Of a stretch of 64,000 bases of DNA, positions 9,796 to 23,250 are shown piece by piece. Source of the stretch: Ecdyonurus torrentis (lineage: Eukaryota > Arthropoda > Insecta > Ephemeroptera > Heptageniidae); contig CASGGR010000035.1 in NCBI GenBank assembly GCA_949318235.1, positions 1 through 64,000 of the forward strand, given 5' to 3'. The notes beneath the pieces are model-generated. The model ran no database searches, had not been told where the DNA came from, and saw only the letters and a list, made by a program, of their open reading frames with translations. Position 1 is the stretch's first letter. The number at the start of each line of letters is the position of its first letter. A program made the translations under genes and the position numbers.

Positions 9796-11755
9796 GGGCA
9801 AGTCAGAGATCGGCGAGCAGTCACCCCGAGTCGAAACAAGTCGAGATTGCCCGAGAAAAGACAAGTCAAATCGGTTTAGGTGGGTTTACACCTAAACCGG
9901 AAGTGCCCAACCTCTGGGGGTCGGGCAGGATTGAGATCGGGCAGCAGGTCGGTTGTTGGCAGTCAGACACTACCATGGTCAGAGTCGCCGGTTTAGGGGG
10001 AGAGGGGGGCCGAACCGGAAGTAGGGGGGTCAGGTGGGAGGTCGGGGGTCAAGAGGACGCGTGCCCGGTCGGGGGAGTCGGGGCCGATCTCGGGTGGACG
10101 TGGAGAGAAGCGTGGGGGGCCAGGGAGAGGTTTGCAAGTTCCGTCGTGCAGAACAATTCCCCAAAATTCACTTATCTTGGGAAATCGGGCATAAGGGCAA
10201 TCGGGCATAAGGGCAATCGGGCAAGAGGGCAAGAGGGCAACGCCCTGGCTCAAGCACAACCAGATCTAACACTTTTCACAATCCTCACTTGGCCCTCAGT
10301 CTCGACTTGTTTCATACGATTCTTGCTTCATCTATATTCTACTCAAAACTCGGGCTCTCGTAGCAGATTTCGCTCAAAAAAAAAGTGTTTTTCTTCATTT
10401 TCTTTACAAATAACGACTCTAGAGCATAAAGAGCGATGACCTTTCCTCTTTCAAAACTTATAGCGCACCTTTTTTATTTGAAGCTTTTTCCAAAAAAACC
10501 ATGTCGTTTCCCAAAAAGTGTAAAAAACGCGACAAATCGAAAAAACCAAGAGGACACCCTATCTAGGGAATGCCTGGGAAAGACTAAAAATGTTGTCAAA
10601 AGTTGAAAAATGTCAAGTTTTGTTATATTTAAAAGAGAGGGGAAACTTCTAGTTTGTTTAGAAACGAAAGTAAGTTTTCTCGAGTTAGCACCATTTTCAG
10701 AAAGAAAATTTTCTCAAGAGTCCAAAACCCAAGTTATATCAATGTACGATAGTAAACAAGGGTAAAAAAATGCTTCAAAGTTTTTTTGTTAAGTTTGCAT
10801 GCTATATCTTTGTATAAAGTCATAATAATCTTCAAAAATTCCAAATTCACCCAAAAAAATTATAATTTTTCAAAGAGTCCAATAAATATAGGTTGGGAGC
10901 CCCCCACCCCCAAAAAACACCCCAAAAAATGTTTAAAACTTTTTTCTCTGCAAAAACCAATGTTAGCCGTTTTTCACCCCAAAGTGCCGTTTTCACCCAA
11001 AAAAAAGGTAAGTGGGGGGTCTGTTACCCCCAAAACGGCCTAAAAAAAAAAAAAAAAAAAAAAAAAAACAGAAAAAAACGGAAAAATCTTTTATGCATGA
11101 AAAATGTCGGGAAGAAAAAAAAAAACATAAAAAACAACATGTCACCCCAAAAAACCACCCCTAAATGGGGTAAAAGCCCCCAAAAACGGCAAAAAATCAT
11201 AAGTTAGGGTAAGTACAGGAAAAGTTTAAAAACAACAAAAAACACATGAAAAAAACATATCACCCCAAAAAACCACCCCTAAATGGGGTAAAACCCCCAA
11301 ACACGGCCAAAAATCATAAATTCGGGTAAGTATGGCAAATGGTCAGAAACATAAAAAACACATGAAAAAACATATCACCCCAAAAAAACACCCCTAAATG
11401 GGGTAAAACCCCCAAAAACGGCCAAAAATCATAAGTTGGGGTAAGTATGGCAAATGGTCAGAAACATAAAAAAACACATGAAAAAAACATATCACCCCAA
11501 AAAACCACCCCTAAATGGGGCAAATTCCCAAAAACGGCTAAAAATCATAAGTTCAGGTTAGTATGTCAAATGATCAGAAACAACAAAAAACACTTGAAAA
11601 AACATGTTTCACCCCAAACTACACCCATAAGGGGATCGGGCAAGTCAGAGATCGGCGAGCGGTCACCCTGAGACGAGGTTGCCTAGAATATCACAACAGT
11701 AACTCACTTATGTGTGATTTCCACCTAAACCGGAAGTAAAGGTCGGAGGGGGGTC
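9796..11755 (+). repeat. 2-kb repeat unit 6 (type a)
   Basis: 1960 bp. It appears identical or nearly identical to unit 5, the cleanest pair in the array, which suggests very recent duplication or conversion. Confidence 0.95.
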
Positions 11756-13716
11756 GGGCAAGTCAGAGATCGGCGAGCAGTCACCCCGAGTCGAAACAAG
11801 TCGAGATTGCCCGAGAAAAGACAAGTCAAATCGGTTTAGGTGGGTTTACACCTAAACCGGAAGTGCCCAACCTCTGGGGGTCGGGCAGGATTGAGATCGG
11901 GCAGCAGGTCGGTTGTTGGCAGTCAGACACTACCATGGTCAGAGTCGCCGGTTTAGGGGGAGAGGGGGGCCGAACCGGAAGTAGGGGGGTCAGGTGGGAG
12001 GTCGGGGGTCAAGAGGACGCGTGCCCGGTCGGGGGAGTCGGGGCCGATCTCGGGTGGACGTGGAGAGAAGCGTGGGGGGCCAGGGAGAGATTTGCAGATT
12101 CCGTCGTGCAGAACAATTCCCCAAAATTCACTTATCTTGGGAAATCGGGCATAAGGGCAATCGGGCAATCGGGCAATCGGGCAAGAGGGCAAGAGGGCAA
12201 CGCCCTGGCTCAAGCACAACCAGATCTAACACTTTTCACAATCCTCACTTGGCCCTCAGTCTCGACTTGTTTCATACGATTCTTGCTTCATCTATATTCT
12301 ACTCAAAACTCGGGCTCTCGTAGCAGATTTCGCTCAAAAAAAAAGTGTTTTTCTTCATTTTCTTTACAAATAACGACTCTAGAGCATAAAGAGCGATGAC
12401 CTTTCCTCTTTCAAAACTTATAGCGCACCTTTTTTATTTGAAGCTTTTTCCAAAAAAACCATGTCGTTTCCCAAAAAGTGTAAAAAACGCGACAAATCGA
12501 AAAAACCAAGAGGACACCCTATCTAGGGAATGCCTGGGAAAGACTAAAAATGTTGTCAAAAGTTGAAAAATGTCAAGTTTTGTTATATTTAAAAGAGAGG
12601 GGAAACTTCTAGTTTGTTTAGAAACGAAAGTAAGTTTTCTCGAGTTAGCACCATTTTCAGAAAGAAAATTTTCTCAAGAGTCCAAAACCCAAGTTATATC
12701 AATGTACGATAGTAAACAAGGGTAAAAAAATGCTTCAAAGTTTTTTTGTTAAGTTTGCATGCTATATCTTTGTATAAAGTCATAATAATCTTCAAAAATT
12801 CCAAATTCACCCAAAAAAATTATAATTTTTCAAAGAGTCCAATAAATATAGGTTGGGAGCCCCCCACCCCCAAAAAACACCCCAAAAAATGTTTAAAACT
12901 TTTTTCTCTGCAAAAACCAATGTTAGCCGTTTTTCACCCCAAAGTGCCGTTTTCACCCAAAAAAAAGGTAAGTGGGGGGTCTGTTACCCCCAAAACGGCC
13001 TAAAAAAAAAAAAAAAAAAAAAAAAAAAACAGAAAAAAACGGAAAAATCTTTTATGCATGAAAAATGTCGGGAAGAAAAAAAAAAACATAAAAAACAACA
13101 TGTCACCCCAAAAAACCACCCCTAAATGGGGTAAAAGCCCCCAAAAACGGCAAAAAATCATAAGTTAGGGTAAGTACAGGAAAAGTTTAAAAACAACAAA
13201 AAACACATGAAAAAAACATATCACCCCAAAAAACCACCCCTAAATGGGGTAAAACCCCCAAACACGGCCAAAAATCATAAATTCGGGTAAGTATGGCAAA
13301 TGGTCAGAAACATAAAAAACACATGAAAAAACATATCACCCCAAAAAAACACCCCTAAATGGGGTAAAACCCCCAAAAACGGCCAAAAATCATAAGTTGG
13401 GGTAAGTATGGCAAATGGTCAGAAACATAAAAAAACACATGAAAAAAACATATCACCCCAAAAAACCACCCCTAAATGGGGCAAATTCCCAAAAACGGCT
13501 AAAAATCATAAGTTCAGGTTAGTATGTCAAATGATCAGAAACAACAAAAAACACTTGAAAAAACATGTTTCACCCCAAACTACACCCATAAGGGGATCGG
13601 GCAAGTCAGAGATCGGCGAGCGGTCACCCTGAGACGAGGTTGCCTAGAATATCACAACAGTAACTCACTTATGTGTGATTTCCACCTAAACCGGAAGTAA
13701 AGGTCGGAGGGGGGTC
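11756..13716 (+). repeat. 2-kb repeat unit 7 (type a, octamer variant)
   Basis: 1961 bp. It carries AGATTTGCAGATTCCGTC instead of AGGTTTGCAAGTTCCGTC. Its octamer cluster has GGGCAATC three times in a row where units 1-6 have a second GGGCATAA. Confidence 0.95.
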
Positions 13717-15676
13717 GGGCAAGTCAGAGATCGGCGAGCAGTCACCCCGAGTCGAAACAAGTCGAGATTGCCCGAGAAAAGACAAGTCAAATCGGTTTAG
13801 GTGGGTTTACACCTAAACCGGAAGTGCCCAACCTCTGGGGGTCGGGCAGGATTGAGATCGGGCAGCAGGTCGGTTGTTGGCAGTCAGACACTACCATGGT
13901 CAGAGTCGCCGGTTTAGGGGGAGAGGGGGGCCGAACCGGAAGTAGGGGGGTCAGGTGGGAGGTCGGGGGTCAAGAGGACGCGTGCCCGGTCGGGGGAGTC
14001 GGGGCCGATCTCGGGTGGACGTGGAGAGAAGCGTGGGGGGCCAGGGAGAGGTTTGCAAGTTCCGTCGTGCAGAACAATTCCCCAAAATTCACTTATCTTG
14101 GGAAATCGGGCATAAGGGCAATCGGGCAATCGGGCAATCGGGCAAGAGGGCAAGAGGGCAACGCCCTGGCTCAAGCACAACCAGATCTAACACTTTTCAC
14201 AATCCTCACTTGGCCCTCAGTCTCGACTTGTTTCATACGATTCTTGCTTCATCTATATTCTACTCAAAACTCGGGCTCTCGTAGCAGATTTCGCTCAAAA
14301 AAAAAGTGTTTTTCTTCATTTTCTTTACAAATAACGACTCTAGAGCATAAAGAGCGATGACCTTTCCTCTTTCAAAACTTATAGCGCACCTTTTTTATTT
14401 GAAGCTTTTTCCAAAAAAACCATGTCGTTTCCCAAAAAGTGTAAAAAACGCGACAAATCGAAAAAACCAAGAGGACACCCTATCTAGGGAATGCCTGGGA
14501 AAGACTAAAAATGTTGTCAAAAGTTGAAAAATGTCAAGTTTTGTTATATTTAAAAGAGAGGGGAAACTTCTAGTTTGTTTAGAAACGAAAGTAAGTTTTC
14601 TCGAGTTAGCACCATTTTCAGAAAGAAAATTTTCTCAAGAGTCCAAAACCCAAGTTATATCAATGTACGATAGTAAACAAGGGTAAAAAAATGCTTCAAA
14701 GTTTTTTTGTTAAGTTTGCATGCTATATCTTTGTATAAAGTCATAATAATCTTCAAAAATTCCAAATTCACCCAAAAAAATTATAATTTTTCAAAGAGTC
14801 CAATAAATATAGGTTGGGAGCCCCCCACCCCCAAAAAACACCCCAAAAAATGTTTAAAACTTTTTTCTCTGCAAAAACCAATGTTAGCCGTTTTTCACCC
14901 CAAAGTGCCGTTTTCACCCAAAAAAAAGGTAAGTGGGGGGTCTGTTACCCCCAAAACGGCCTAAAAAAAAAAAAAAAAAAAAAAAAAAACAGAAAAAAAC
15001 GGAAAAATCTTTTATGCATGAAAAATGTCGGGAAGAAAAAAAAAAACATAAAAAACAACATGTCACCCCAAAAAACCACCCCTAAATGGGGTAAAAGCCC
15101 CCAAAAACGGCAAAAAATCATAAGTTAGGGTAAGTACAGGAAAAGTTTAAAAACAACAAAAAACACATGAAAAAAACATATCACCCCAAAAAACCACCCC
15201 TAAATGGGGTAAAACCCCCAAACACGGCCAAAAATCATAAATTCGGGTAAGTATGGCAAATGGTCAGAAACATAAAAAACACATGAAAAAACATATCACC
15301 CCAAAAAAACACCCCTAAATGGGGTAAAACCCCCAAAAACGGCCAAAAATCATAAGTTGGGGTAAGTATGGCAAATGGTCAGAAACATAAAAAAACACAT
15401 GAAAAAAACATATCACCCCAAAAAACCACCCCTAAATGGGGCAAATTCCCAAAAACGGCTAAAAATCATAAGTTCAGGTTAGTATGTCAAATGATCAGAA
15501 ACAACAAAAAACACTTGAAAAAACATGTTTCACCCCAAACTACACCCATAAGGGGATCGGGCAAGTCAGAGATCGGCGAGCGGTCACCCTGAGACGAGGT
15601 TGCCTAGAATATCACAACAGTAACTCACTTATGTGTGATTTCCACCTAAACCGGAAGTAAAGGTCGGAGGGGGGTC
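13717..15676 (+). repeat. 2-kb repeat unit 8 (type a, octamer variant)
   Basis: 1960 bp. It has the unit-7 octamer pattern but the unit-1 sequence AGGTTTGCAAGTTCCGTC just upstream. The two variants are recombined within about 60 bp, a sign of conversion or exchange inside the unit. Confidence 0.95.
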
Positions 15677-17503
15677 GGGCAAGTCAGAGATCGGCGAGCA
15701 GTCACCCCGAGTCGAAACAAGTCGAGATTGCCCGAGAAAAGACAAGTCAAATCGGTTTAGGTGGGTTTACACCTAAACCGGAAGTGCCCAACCTCTGGGG
15801 GTCGGGCAGGATTGAGATCGGGCAGCAGGTCGGTTGTTGGCAGTCAGACACTACCATGGTCAGAGTCGCCGGTTTAGGGGGAGAGGGGGGCCGAACCGGA
15901 AGTAGGGGGGTCAGGTGGGAGGTCGGGGGTCAAGAGGACGCGTGCCCGGTCGGGGGAGTCGGGGCCGATCTCGGGTGGACATGGAGAGAAGCGTGGGGGG
16001 CCAGGGAGAGATTTGCAGATTCCGTCGTGCAGAACAATTCCCCAAAATTCACTTATCTTGGGAAATCGGGCATAAGGGCAATCGGGCATAAGGGCAATCG
16101 GGCAAGAGGGCAAGAGGGCAACGCCCTGGCTCAAGCACAACCAGATCTAACACTTTTCACAATCCTCACTTGGCCCTCAGTCTCGACTTGTTTCATACGA
16201 TTCTTGCTTCATCTATATTCTACTCAAAACTCGGGCTCTCGTAGCAGATTTCGCTCAAAAAAAAAGTGTTTTTCTTCATTTTCTTTACAAATAACGACTC
16301 TAGAGCATAAAGAGCGATGACCTTTCCTCTTTCAAAACTTATAGCGCACCTTTTTTATTTGAAGCTTTTTCCAAAAAAACCATGTCGTTTCCCAAAAAGT
16401 GTAAAAAACGCGACAAATCGAAAAAACCAAGAGGACACCCTATCTAGGGAATGCCTGGGAAAGACTAAAAATGTTGTCAAAAGTTGAAAAATGTCAAGTT
16501 TTGTTATATTTAAAAGAGAGGGGAAACTTCTAGTTTGTTTAGAAACGAAAGTAAGTTTTCTCGAGTTAGCACCATTTTCAGAAAGAAAATTTTCTCAAGA
16601 GTCCAAAACCCAAGTTATATCAATGTACGATAGTAAACAAGGGTAAAAAAAAGCTTCAAAGTTTTTTTGTTAAGTTTGCATGCTATATCTTTGTATAAAG
16701 TCATAATAATCTTCAAAAATTCAAAATTCACCCAAAAAAATTATAATTTTTCAAAGAGTCCAATAAATATAGGTTGGGAGCCCCCCACCCCCAAAAAACA
16801 CCCCAAAAAATGTTTAAAACTTTTTTCTCTGCAAAAACCAATGTTAGCCGTTTTTCACCCCAAAATGCCGTTTTCACCCAAAAAAAAGGTAAGTGGGGGG
16901 TCTGTTACCCCCAAAACAGCCTAAAAAAAAAAAAAAAAAAAACGGAAAAATCTTTTATGCATGAAAAATGTCGGGAAGAAAAAAAAAACATAAAAAACAA
17001 CATGTCACCCCAAAAAACCACCCCTAAATGGGGTAAAAGCCCCCAAAAACGGCAAAAAATCATAAGTTGGGGTAAGTACAGGAAAAGTTTAAAAACAACA
17101 AAAAACACATGAAAAAAACATATCACCCCAAAAAACCACCCCTAAATGGGGTAAAACCCCCAAAAACGGCCAAAAATCATAAATTGGGGTAAGTATAGGA
17201 AAAGTTTAGAAACAACAAAAAAACATGAAAAAAACATATCACCCCAAAAAACAACCCCTAAATGGGGTAAAATTCCCAAAAACGGCAAAAAATCATAAGT
17301 TCAGGTTAGTATGTCAAATGATCAGAAACAACAAAAAACACTTGAAAAAGCATGTCTCACCCCAAAATACACCCATAAGGGGATCGGGCAAGTCAGAGAT
17401 CGGCGAGCGGTCACCCTGAGTCGAGGTTGCCTAGAATATCACAACAGTAACTTAGTAATGTGTGATTTCCACCTAAACCGGAAGTAAAGGTCGGAGGGGG
17501 GTC
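15677..17503 (+). repeat. 2-kb repeat unit 9 (short, type a to b mosaic)
   Basis: 1827 bp. The first half is type a (with ACATGGAGAG and GCAGATTCC). From about 16650 it is type b: AAAAGCTTCAAAG, CAAAATGCCG, AAAACAGCC, an A tract of 20 and four rather than five subrepeats. The 133-bp deficit matches one lost ~117-bp subrepeat plus the shortened A-rich segment. Confidence 0.93.
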
Positions 17504-19463
17504 GGGCAAGTCAGAGATCGGCGAGCAGTCACCCCGAGTCGAAACAAGTCAAGATTGCCCGAGAAAAGACAAGTCAAATCGGTTTAGGGGGAATTACACC
17601 TAAACCGGAAGTGCCCAACCTCTGGGGGTCGGGCAGGATGGAGATCGGGCAGCAGGTCGGTCGTTGGCAGTCAGACACTTCCATGACCAGAGTCGCCGGT
17701 TTAGGGGGAGAGGGGGGCCGAACCGGAAGTAGGGGGGTCAGGTGGGAGGTCGGGGGTCAAGAGGACGCGTGCCCGGTCGGGGGAGTCGGGGCCGATCTCG
17801 GGTGGACGTTGCGAGAAGCGTGGGGGGCCAGGGAGACGTTTGCAGATTCCGTCGTGCAGAACAATTCCCCAAAATTCACTTATCTTGGGAAATCGGGCAT
17901 AAGGGCAATCGGGCATAAGGGCAATCGGGCAAGAGGGCAAGAGGGCAACGCCCTGGCTCAAGCACAACCAGATCTAACACTTTTCACAATCCTCACTTGG
18001 CCCTCAGTCTCGACTTGTTTCATACGATTCTTGCTTCATCTATATTCTACTCAAAACTCGGGCTCTCGTAGCAGATTTCGCTCAAAAAAAAAGTGTTTTT
18101 CTTCATTTTCTTTACAAATAACGACTCTAGAGCATAAAGAGCGATGACCTTTCCTCTTTCAAAACTTATAGCGCACCTTTTTTATTTGAAGCTTTTTCCA
18201 AAAAAACCATGTCGTTTCCCAAAAAGTGTAAAAAACGCGACAAATCGAAAAAACCAAGAGGACACCCTATCTAGGGAATGCCTGGGAAAGACTAAAAATG
18301 TTGTCAAAAGTTGAAAAATGTCAAGTTTTGTTATATTTAAAAGAGAGGGGAAACTTCTAGTTTGTTTAGAAACGAAAGTAAGTTTTCTCGAGTTAGCACC
18401 ATTTTCAGAAAGAAAATTTTCTCAAGAGTCCAAAACCCAAGTTATATCAATGTACGATAGTAAACAAGGGTAAAAAAATGCTTCAAAGTTTTTTTGTTAA
18501 GTTTGCATGCTATATCTTTGTATAAAGTCATAATAATCTTCAAAAATTCCAAATTCACCCAAAAAAATTATAATTTTTCAAAGAGTCCAATAAATATAGG
18601 TTGGGAGCCCCCCACCCCCAAAAAACACCCCAAAAAATGTTTAAAACTTTTTTCTCTGCAAAAACCAATGTTAGCCGTTTTTCACCCCAAAGTGCCGTTT
18701 TCACCCAAAAAAAAGGTAAGTGGGGGGTCTGTTACCCCCAAAACGGCCTAAAAAAAAAAAAAAAAAAAAAAAAAAACAGAAAAAAACGGAAAAATCTTTT
18801 ATGCATGAAAAATGTCGGGAAGAAAAAAAAAAACATAAAAAACAACATGTCACCCCAAAAAACCACCCCTAAATGGGGTAAAAGCCCCCAAAAACGGCAA
18901 AAAATCATAAGTTAGGGTAAGTACAGGAAAAGTTTAAAAACAACAAAAAACACATGAAAAAAACATATCACCCCAAAAAACCACCCCTAAATGGGGTAAA
19001 ACCCCCAAACACGGCCAAAAATCATAAATTCGGGTAAGTATGGCAAATGGTCAGAAACATAAAAAACACATGAAAAAACATATCACCCCAAAAAAACACC
19101 CCTAAATGGGGTAAAACCCCCAAAAACGGCCAAAAATCATAAGTTGGGGTAAGTATGGCAAATGGTCAGAAACATAAAAAAACACATGAAAAAAACATAT
19201 CACCCCAAAAAACCACCCCTAAATGGGGCAAATTCCCAAAAACGGCTAAAAATCATAAGTTCAGGTTAGTATGTCAAATGATCAGAAACAACAAAAAACA
19301 CTTGAAAAAACATGTTTCACCCCAAACTACACCCATAAGGGGATCGGGCAAGTCAGAGATCGGCGAGCGGTCACCCTGAGACGAGGTTGCCTAGAATATC
19401 ACAACAGTAACTCACTTATGTGTGATTTCCACCTAAACCGGAAGTAAAGGTCGGAGGGGGGTC
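17504..19463 (+). repeat. 2-kb repeat unit 10 (type b to a mosaic)
   Basis: 1960 bp. It starts as type b (TCAAGATTGCCC, GGTTTAGGGGGAATTACACC, CAGGATGGAG, CACTTCCATGACCAG, GACGTTGCGAG) and returns to type a after about 17850. It completes the b tract begun in unit 9. Confidence 0.93.
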
Positions 19464-21423
19464 GGGCAAGTCAGAGATCGGCGAGCAGTCACCCCGAGTC
19501 GAAACAAGTCGAGATTGCCCGAGAAAAGACAAGTCAAATCGGTTTAGGTGGGTTTACACCTAAACCGGAAGTGCCCAACCTCTGGGGGTCGGGCAGGATT
19601 GAGATCGGGCAGCAGGTCGGTTGTTGGCAGTCAGACACTACCATGGTCAGAGTCGCCGGTTTAGGGGGAGAGGGGGGCCGAACCGGAAGTAGGGGGGTCA
19701 GGTGGGAGGTCGGGGGTCAAGAGGACGCGTGCCCGGTCGGGGGAGTCGGGGCCGATCTCGGGTGGACATGGAGAGAAGCGTGGGGGGCCAGGGAGAGATT
19801 TGCAGATTCCGTCGTGCAGAACAATTCCCCAAAATTCACTTATCTTGGGAAATCGGGCATAAGGGCAATCGGGCATAAGGGCAATCGGGCAAGAGGGCAA
19901 GAGGGCAACGCCCTGGCTCAAGCACAACCAGATCTAACACTTTTCACAATCCTCACTTGGCCCTCAGTCTCGACTTGTTTCATACGATTCTTGCTTCATC
20001 TATATTCTACTCAAAACTCGGGCTCTCGTAGCAGATTTCGCTCAAAAAAAAAGTGTTTTTCTTCATTTTCTTTACAAATAACGACTCTAGAGCATAAAGA
20101 GCGATGACCTTTCCTCTTTCAAAACTTATAGCGCACCTTTTTTATTTGAAGCTTTTTCCAAAAAAACCATGTCGTTTCCCAAAAAGTGTAAAAAACGCGA
20201 CAAATCGAAAAAACCAAGAGGACACCCTATCTAGGGAATGCCTGGGAAAGACTAAAAATGTTGTCAAAAGTTGAAAAATGTCAAGTTTTGTTATATTTAA
20301 AAGAGAGGGGAAACTTCTAGTTTGTTTAGAAACGAAAGTAAGTTTTCTCGAGTTAGCACCATTTTCAGAAAGAAAATTTTCTCAAGAGTCCAAAACCCAA
20401 GTTATATCAATGTACGATAGTAAACAAGGGTAAAAAAATGCTTCAAAGTTTTTTTGTTAAGTTTGCATGCTATATCTTTGTATAAAGTCATAATAATCTT
20501 CAAAAATTCCAAATTCACCCAAAAAAATTATAATTTTTCAAAGAGTCCAATAAATATAGGTTGGGAGCCCCCCACCCCCAAAAAACACCCCAAAAAATGT
20601 TTAAAACTTTTTTCTCTGCAAAAACCAATGTTAGCCGTTTTTCACCCCAAAGTGCCGTTTTCACCCAAAAAAAAGGTAAGTGGGGGGTCTGTTACCCCCA
20701 AAACGGCCTAAAAAAAAAAAAAAAAAAAAAAAAAAACAGAAAAAAACGGAAAAATCTTTTATGCATGAAAAATGTCGGGAAGAAAAAAAAAAACATAAAA
20801 AACAACATGTCACCCCAAAAAACCACCCCTAAATGGGGTAAAAGCCCCCAAAAACGGCAAAAAATCATAAGTTAGGGTAAGTACAGGAAAAGTTTAAAAA
20901 CAACAAAAAACACATGAAAAAAACATATCACCCCAAAAAACCACCCCTAAATGGGGTAAAACCCCCAAACACGGCCAAAAATCATAAATTCGGGTAAGTA
21001 TGGCAAATGGTCAGAAACATAAAAAACACATGAAAAAACATATCACCCCAAAAAAACACCCCTAAATGGGGTAAAACCCCCAAAAACGGCCAAAAATCAT
21101 AAGTTGGGGTAAGTATGGCAAATGGTCAGAAACATAAAAAAACACATGAAAAAAACATATCACCCCAAAAAACCACCCCTAAATGGGGCAAATTCCCAAA
21201 AACGGCTAAAAATCATAAGTTCAGGTTAGTATGTCAAATGATCAGAAACAACAAAAAACACTTGAAAAAACATGTTTCACCCCAAACTACACCCATAAGG
21301 GGATCGGGCAAGTCAGAGATCGGCGAGCGGTCACCCTGAGACGAGGTTGCCTAGAATATCACAACAGTAACTCACTTATGTGTGATTTCCACCTAAACCG
21401 GAAGTAAAGGTCGGAGGGGGGTC
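19464..21423 (+). repeat. 2-kb repeat unit 11 (type a)
   Basis: 1960 bp, full type a with the ACATGGAGAG and GCAGATTCC variants shared with the first parts of units 9, 12, 14 and 16. Confidence 0.95.
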
Positions 21424-23250
21424 GGGCAAGTCAGAGATCGGCGAGCAGTCACCCCGAGTCGAAACAAGTCGAGATTGCCCGAGAAAAGACAAGTCAAATC
21501 GGTTTAGGTGGGTTTACACCTAAACCGGAAGTGCCCAACCTCTGGGGGTCGGGCAGGATTGAGATCGGGCAGCAGGTCGGTTGTTGGCAGTCAGACACTA
21601 CCATGGTCAGAGTCGCCGGTTTAGGGGGAGAGGGGGGCCGAACCGGAAGTAGGGGGGTCAGGTGGGAGGTCGGGGGTCAAGAGGACGCGTGCCCGGTCGG
21701 GGGAGTCGGGGCCGATCTCGGGTGGACATGGAGAGAAGCGTGGGGGGCCAGGGAGAGATTTGCAGATTCCGTCGTGCAGAACAATTCCCCAAAATTCACT
21801 TATCTTGGGAAATCGGGCATAAGGGCAATCGGGCATAAGGGCAATCGGGCAAGAGGGCAAGAGGGCAACGCCCTGGCTCAAGCACAACCAGATCTAACAC
21901 TTTTCACAATCCTCACTTGGCCCTCAGTCTCGACTTGTTTCATACGATTCTTGCTTCATCTATATTCTACTCAAAACTCGGCCTCTCGTAGCAGATTTCG
22001 CTCAAAAAAAAAGTGTTTTTCTTCATTTTCTTTACAAATAACGACACTAGAGCATAAATAGCGATGACCTTTCCTCTTTCAAAACTTATAGCGCACCTTT
22101 TTTATTTGAAGCTTTTTTCAAAAAAACCAAGTCGTTTCTCAAAAAGTGTAAAAAACGCGACAAATCGAAAAAACCAAGAGGGCACCCTATCTAGGGAATG
22201 CCTGGGAAAGACTAAAAATGTTGTCAAAAGTTGAAAAAAGTCAAGTTTAGTTATTTCAAAAAGAGGGGGGCAACTACTAATTTGTTTATAAACGAAAGTA
22301 AGTTTTCTCGAGTTAGCCCTATTTTCAGAAAGAAAATTTTTTCAAGAGTCCAAAACCCAAGTTATATTAATGTACGATAGTAAACAAGGGTAAAAAAAAG
22401 CTTCAAAGTTTTTTTGTTAAGTTTGCATGCTATATCTTTGTATAAAGTCATAATAATCTTCAAAAATTCAAAATTCACCCAAAAAAATTATAATTTTTCA
22501 AAGAGTCCAATAAATATAGGTTGGGAGCCCCCCACCCCCAAAAAACACCCCAAAAAATGTTTAAAACTTTTTTCTCTGCAAAAACCAATGTTAGCCGTTT
22601 TTCACCCCAAAATGCCGTTTTCACCCAAAAAAAAGGTAAGTGGGGGGTCTGTTACCCCCAAAACAGCCTAAAAAAAAAAAAAAAAAAAACGGAAAAATCT
22701 TTTATGCATGAAAAATGTCGGGAAGAAAAAAAAAACATAAAAAACAACATGTCACCCCAAAAAACCACCCCTAAATGGGGTAAAAGCCCCCAAAAACGGC
22801 AAAAAATCATAAGTTGGGGTAAGTACAGGAAAAGTTTAAAAACAACAAAAAACACATGAAAAAAACATATCACCCCAAAAAACCACCCCTAAATGGGGTA
22901 AAACCCCCAAAAACGGCCAAAAATCATAAATTGGGGTAAGTATAGGAAAAGTTTAGAAACAACAAAAAAACATGAAAAAAACATATCACCCCAAAAAACA
23001 ACCCCTAAATGGGGTAAAATTCCCAAAAACGGCAAAAAATCATAAGTTCAGGTTAGTATGTCAAATGATCAGAAACAACAAAAAACACTTGAAAAAGCAT
23101 GTCTCACCCCAAAATACACCCATAAGGGGATCGGGCAAGTCAGAGATCGGCGAGCGGTCACCCTGAGTCGAGGTTGCCTAGAATATCACAACAGTAACTT
23201 AGTAATGTGTGATTTCCACCTAAACCGGAAGTAAAGGTCGGAGGGGGGTC
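21424..23250 (+). repeat. 2-kb repeat unit 12 (short, type a to b mosaic, longer b tract)
   Basis: 1827 bp. The switch to type b happens earlier than in unit 9, at about 21980 (TCGGCCTCTCG). The AT-rich middle (about 21980-22370) therefore carries many b-type substitutions (ACGACACTAGAG, ACCAAGTCG, GAGGGGGGCAACTACTAA). From about 22390 it matches unit 9. Confidence 0.93.
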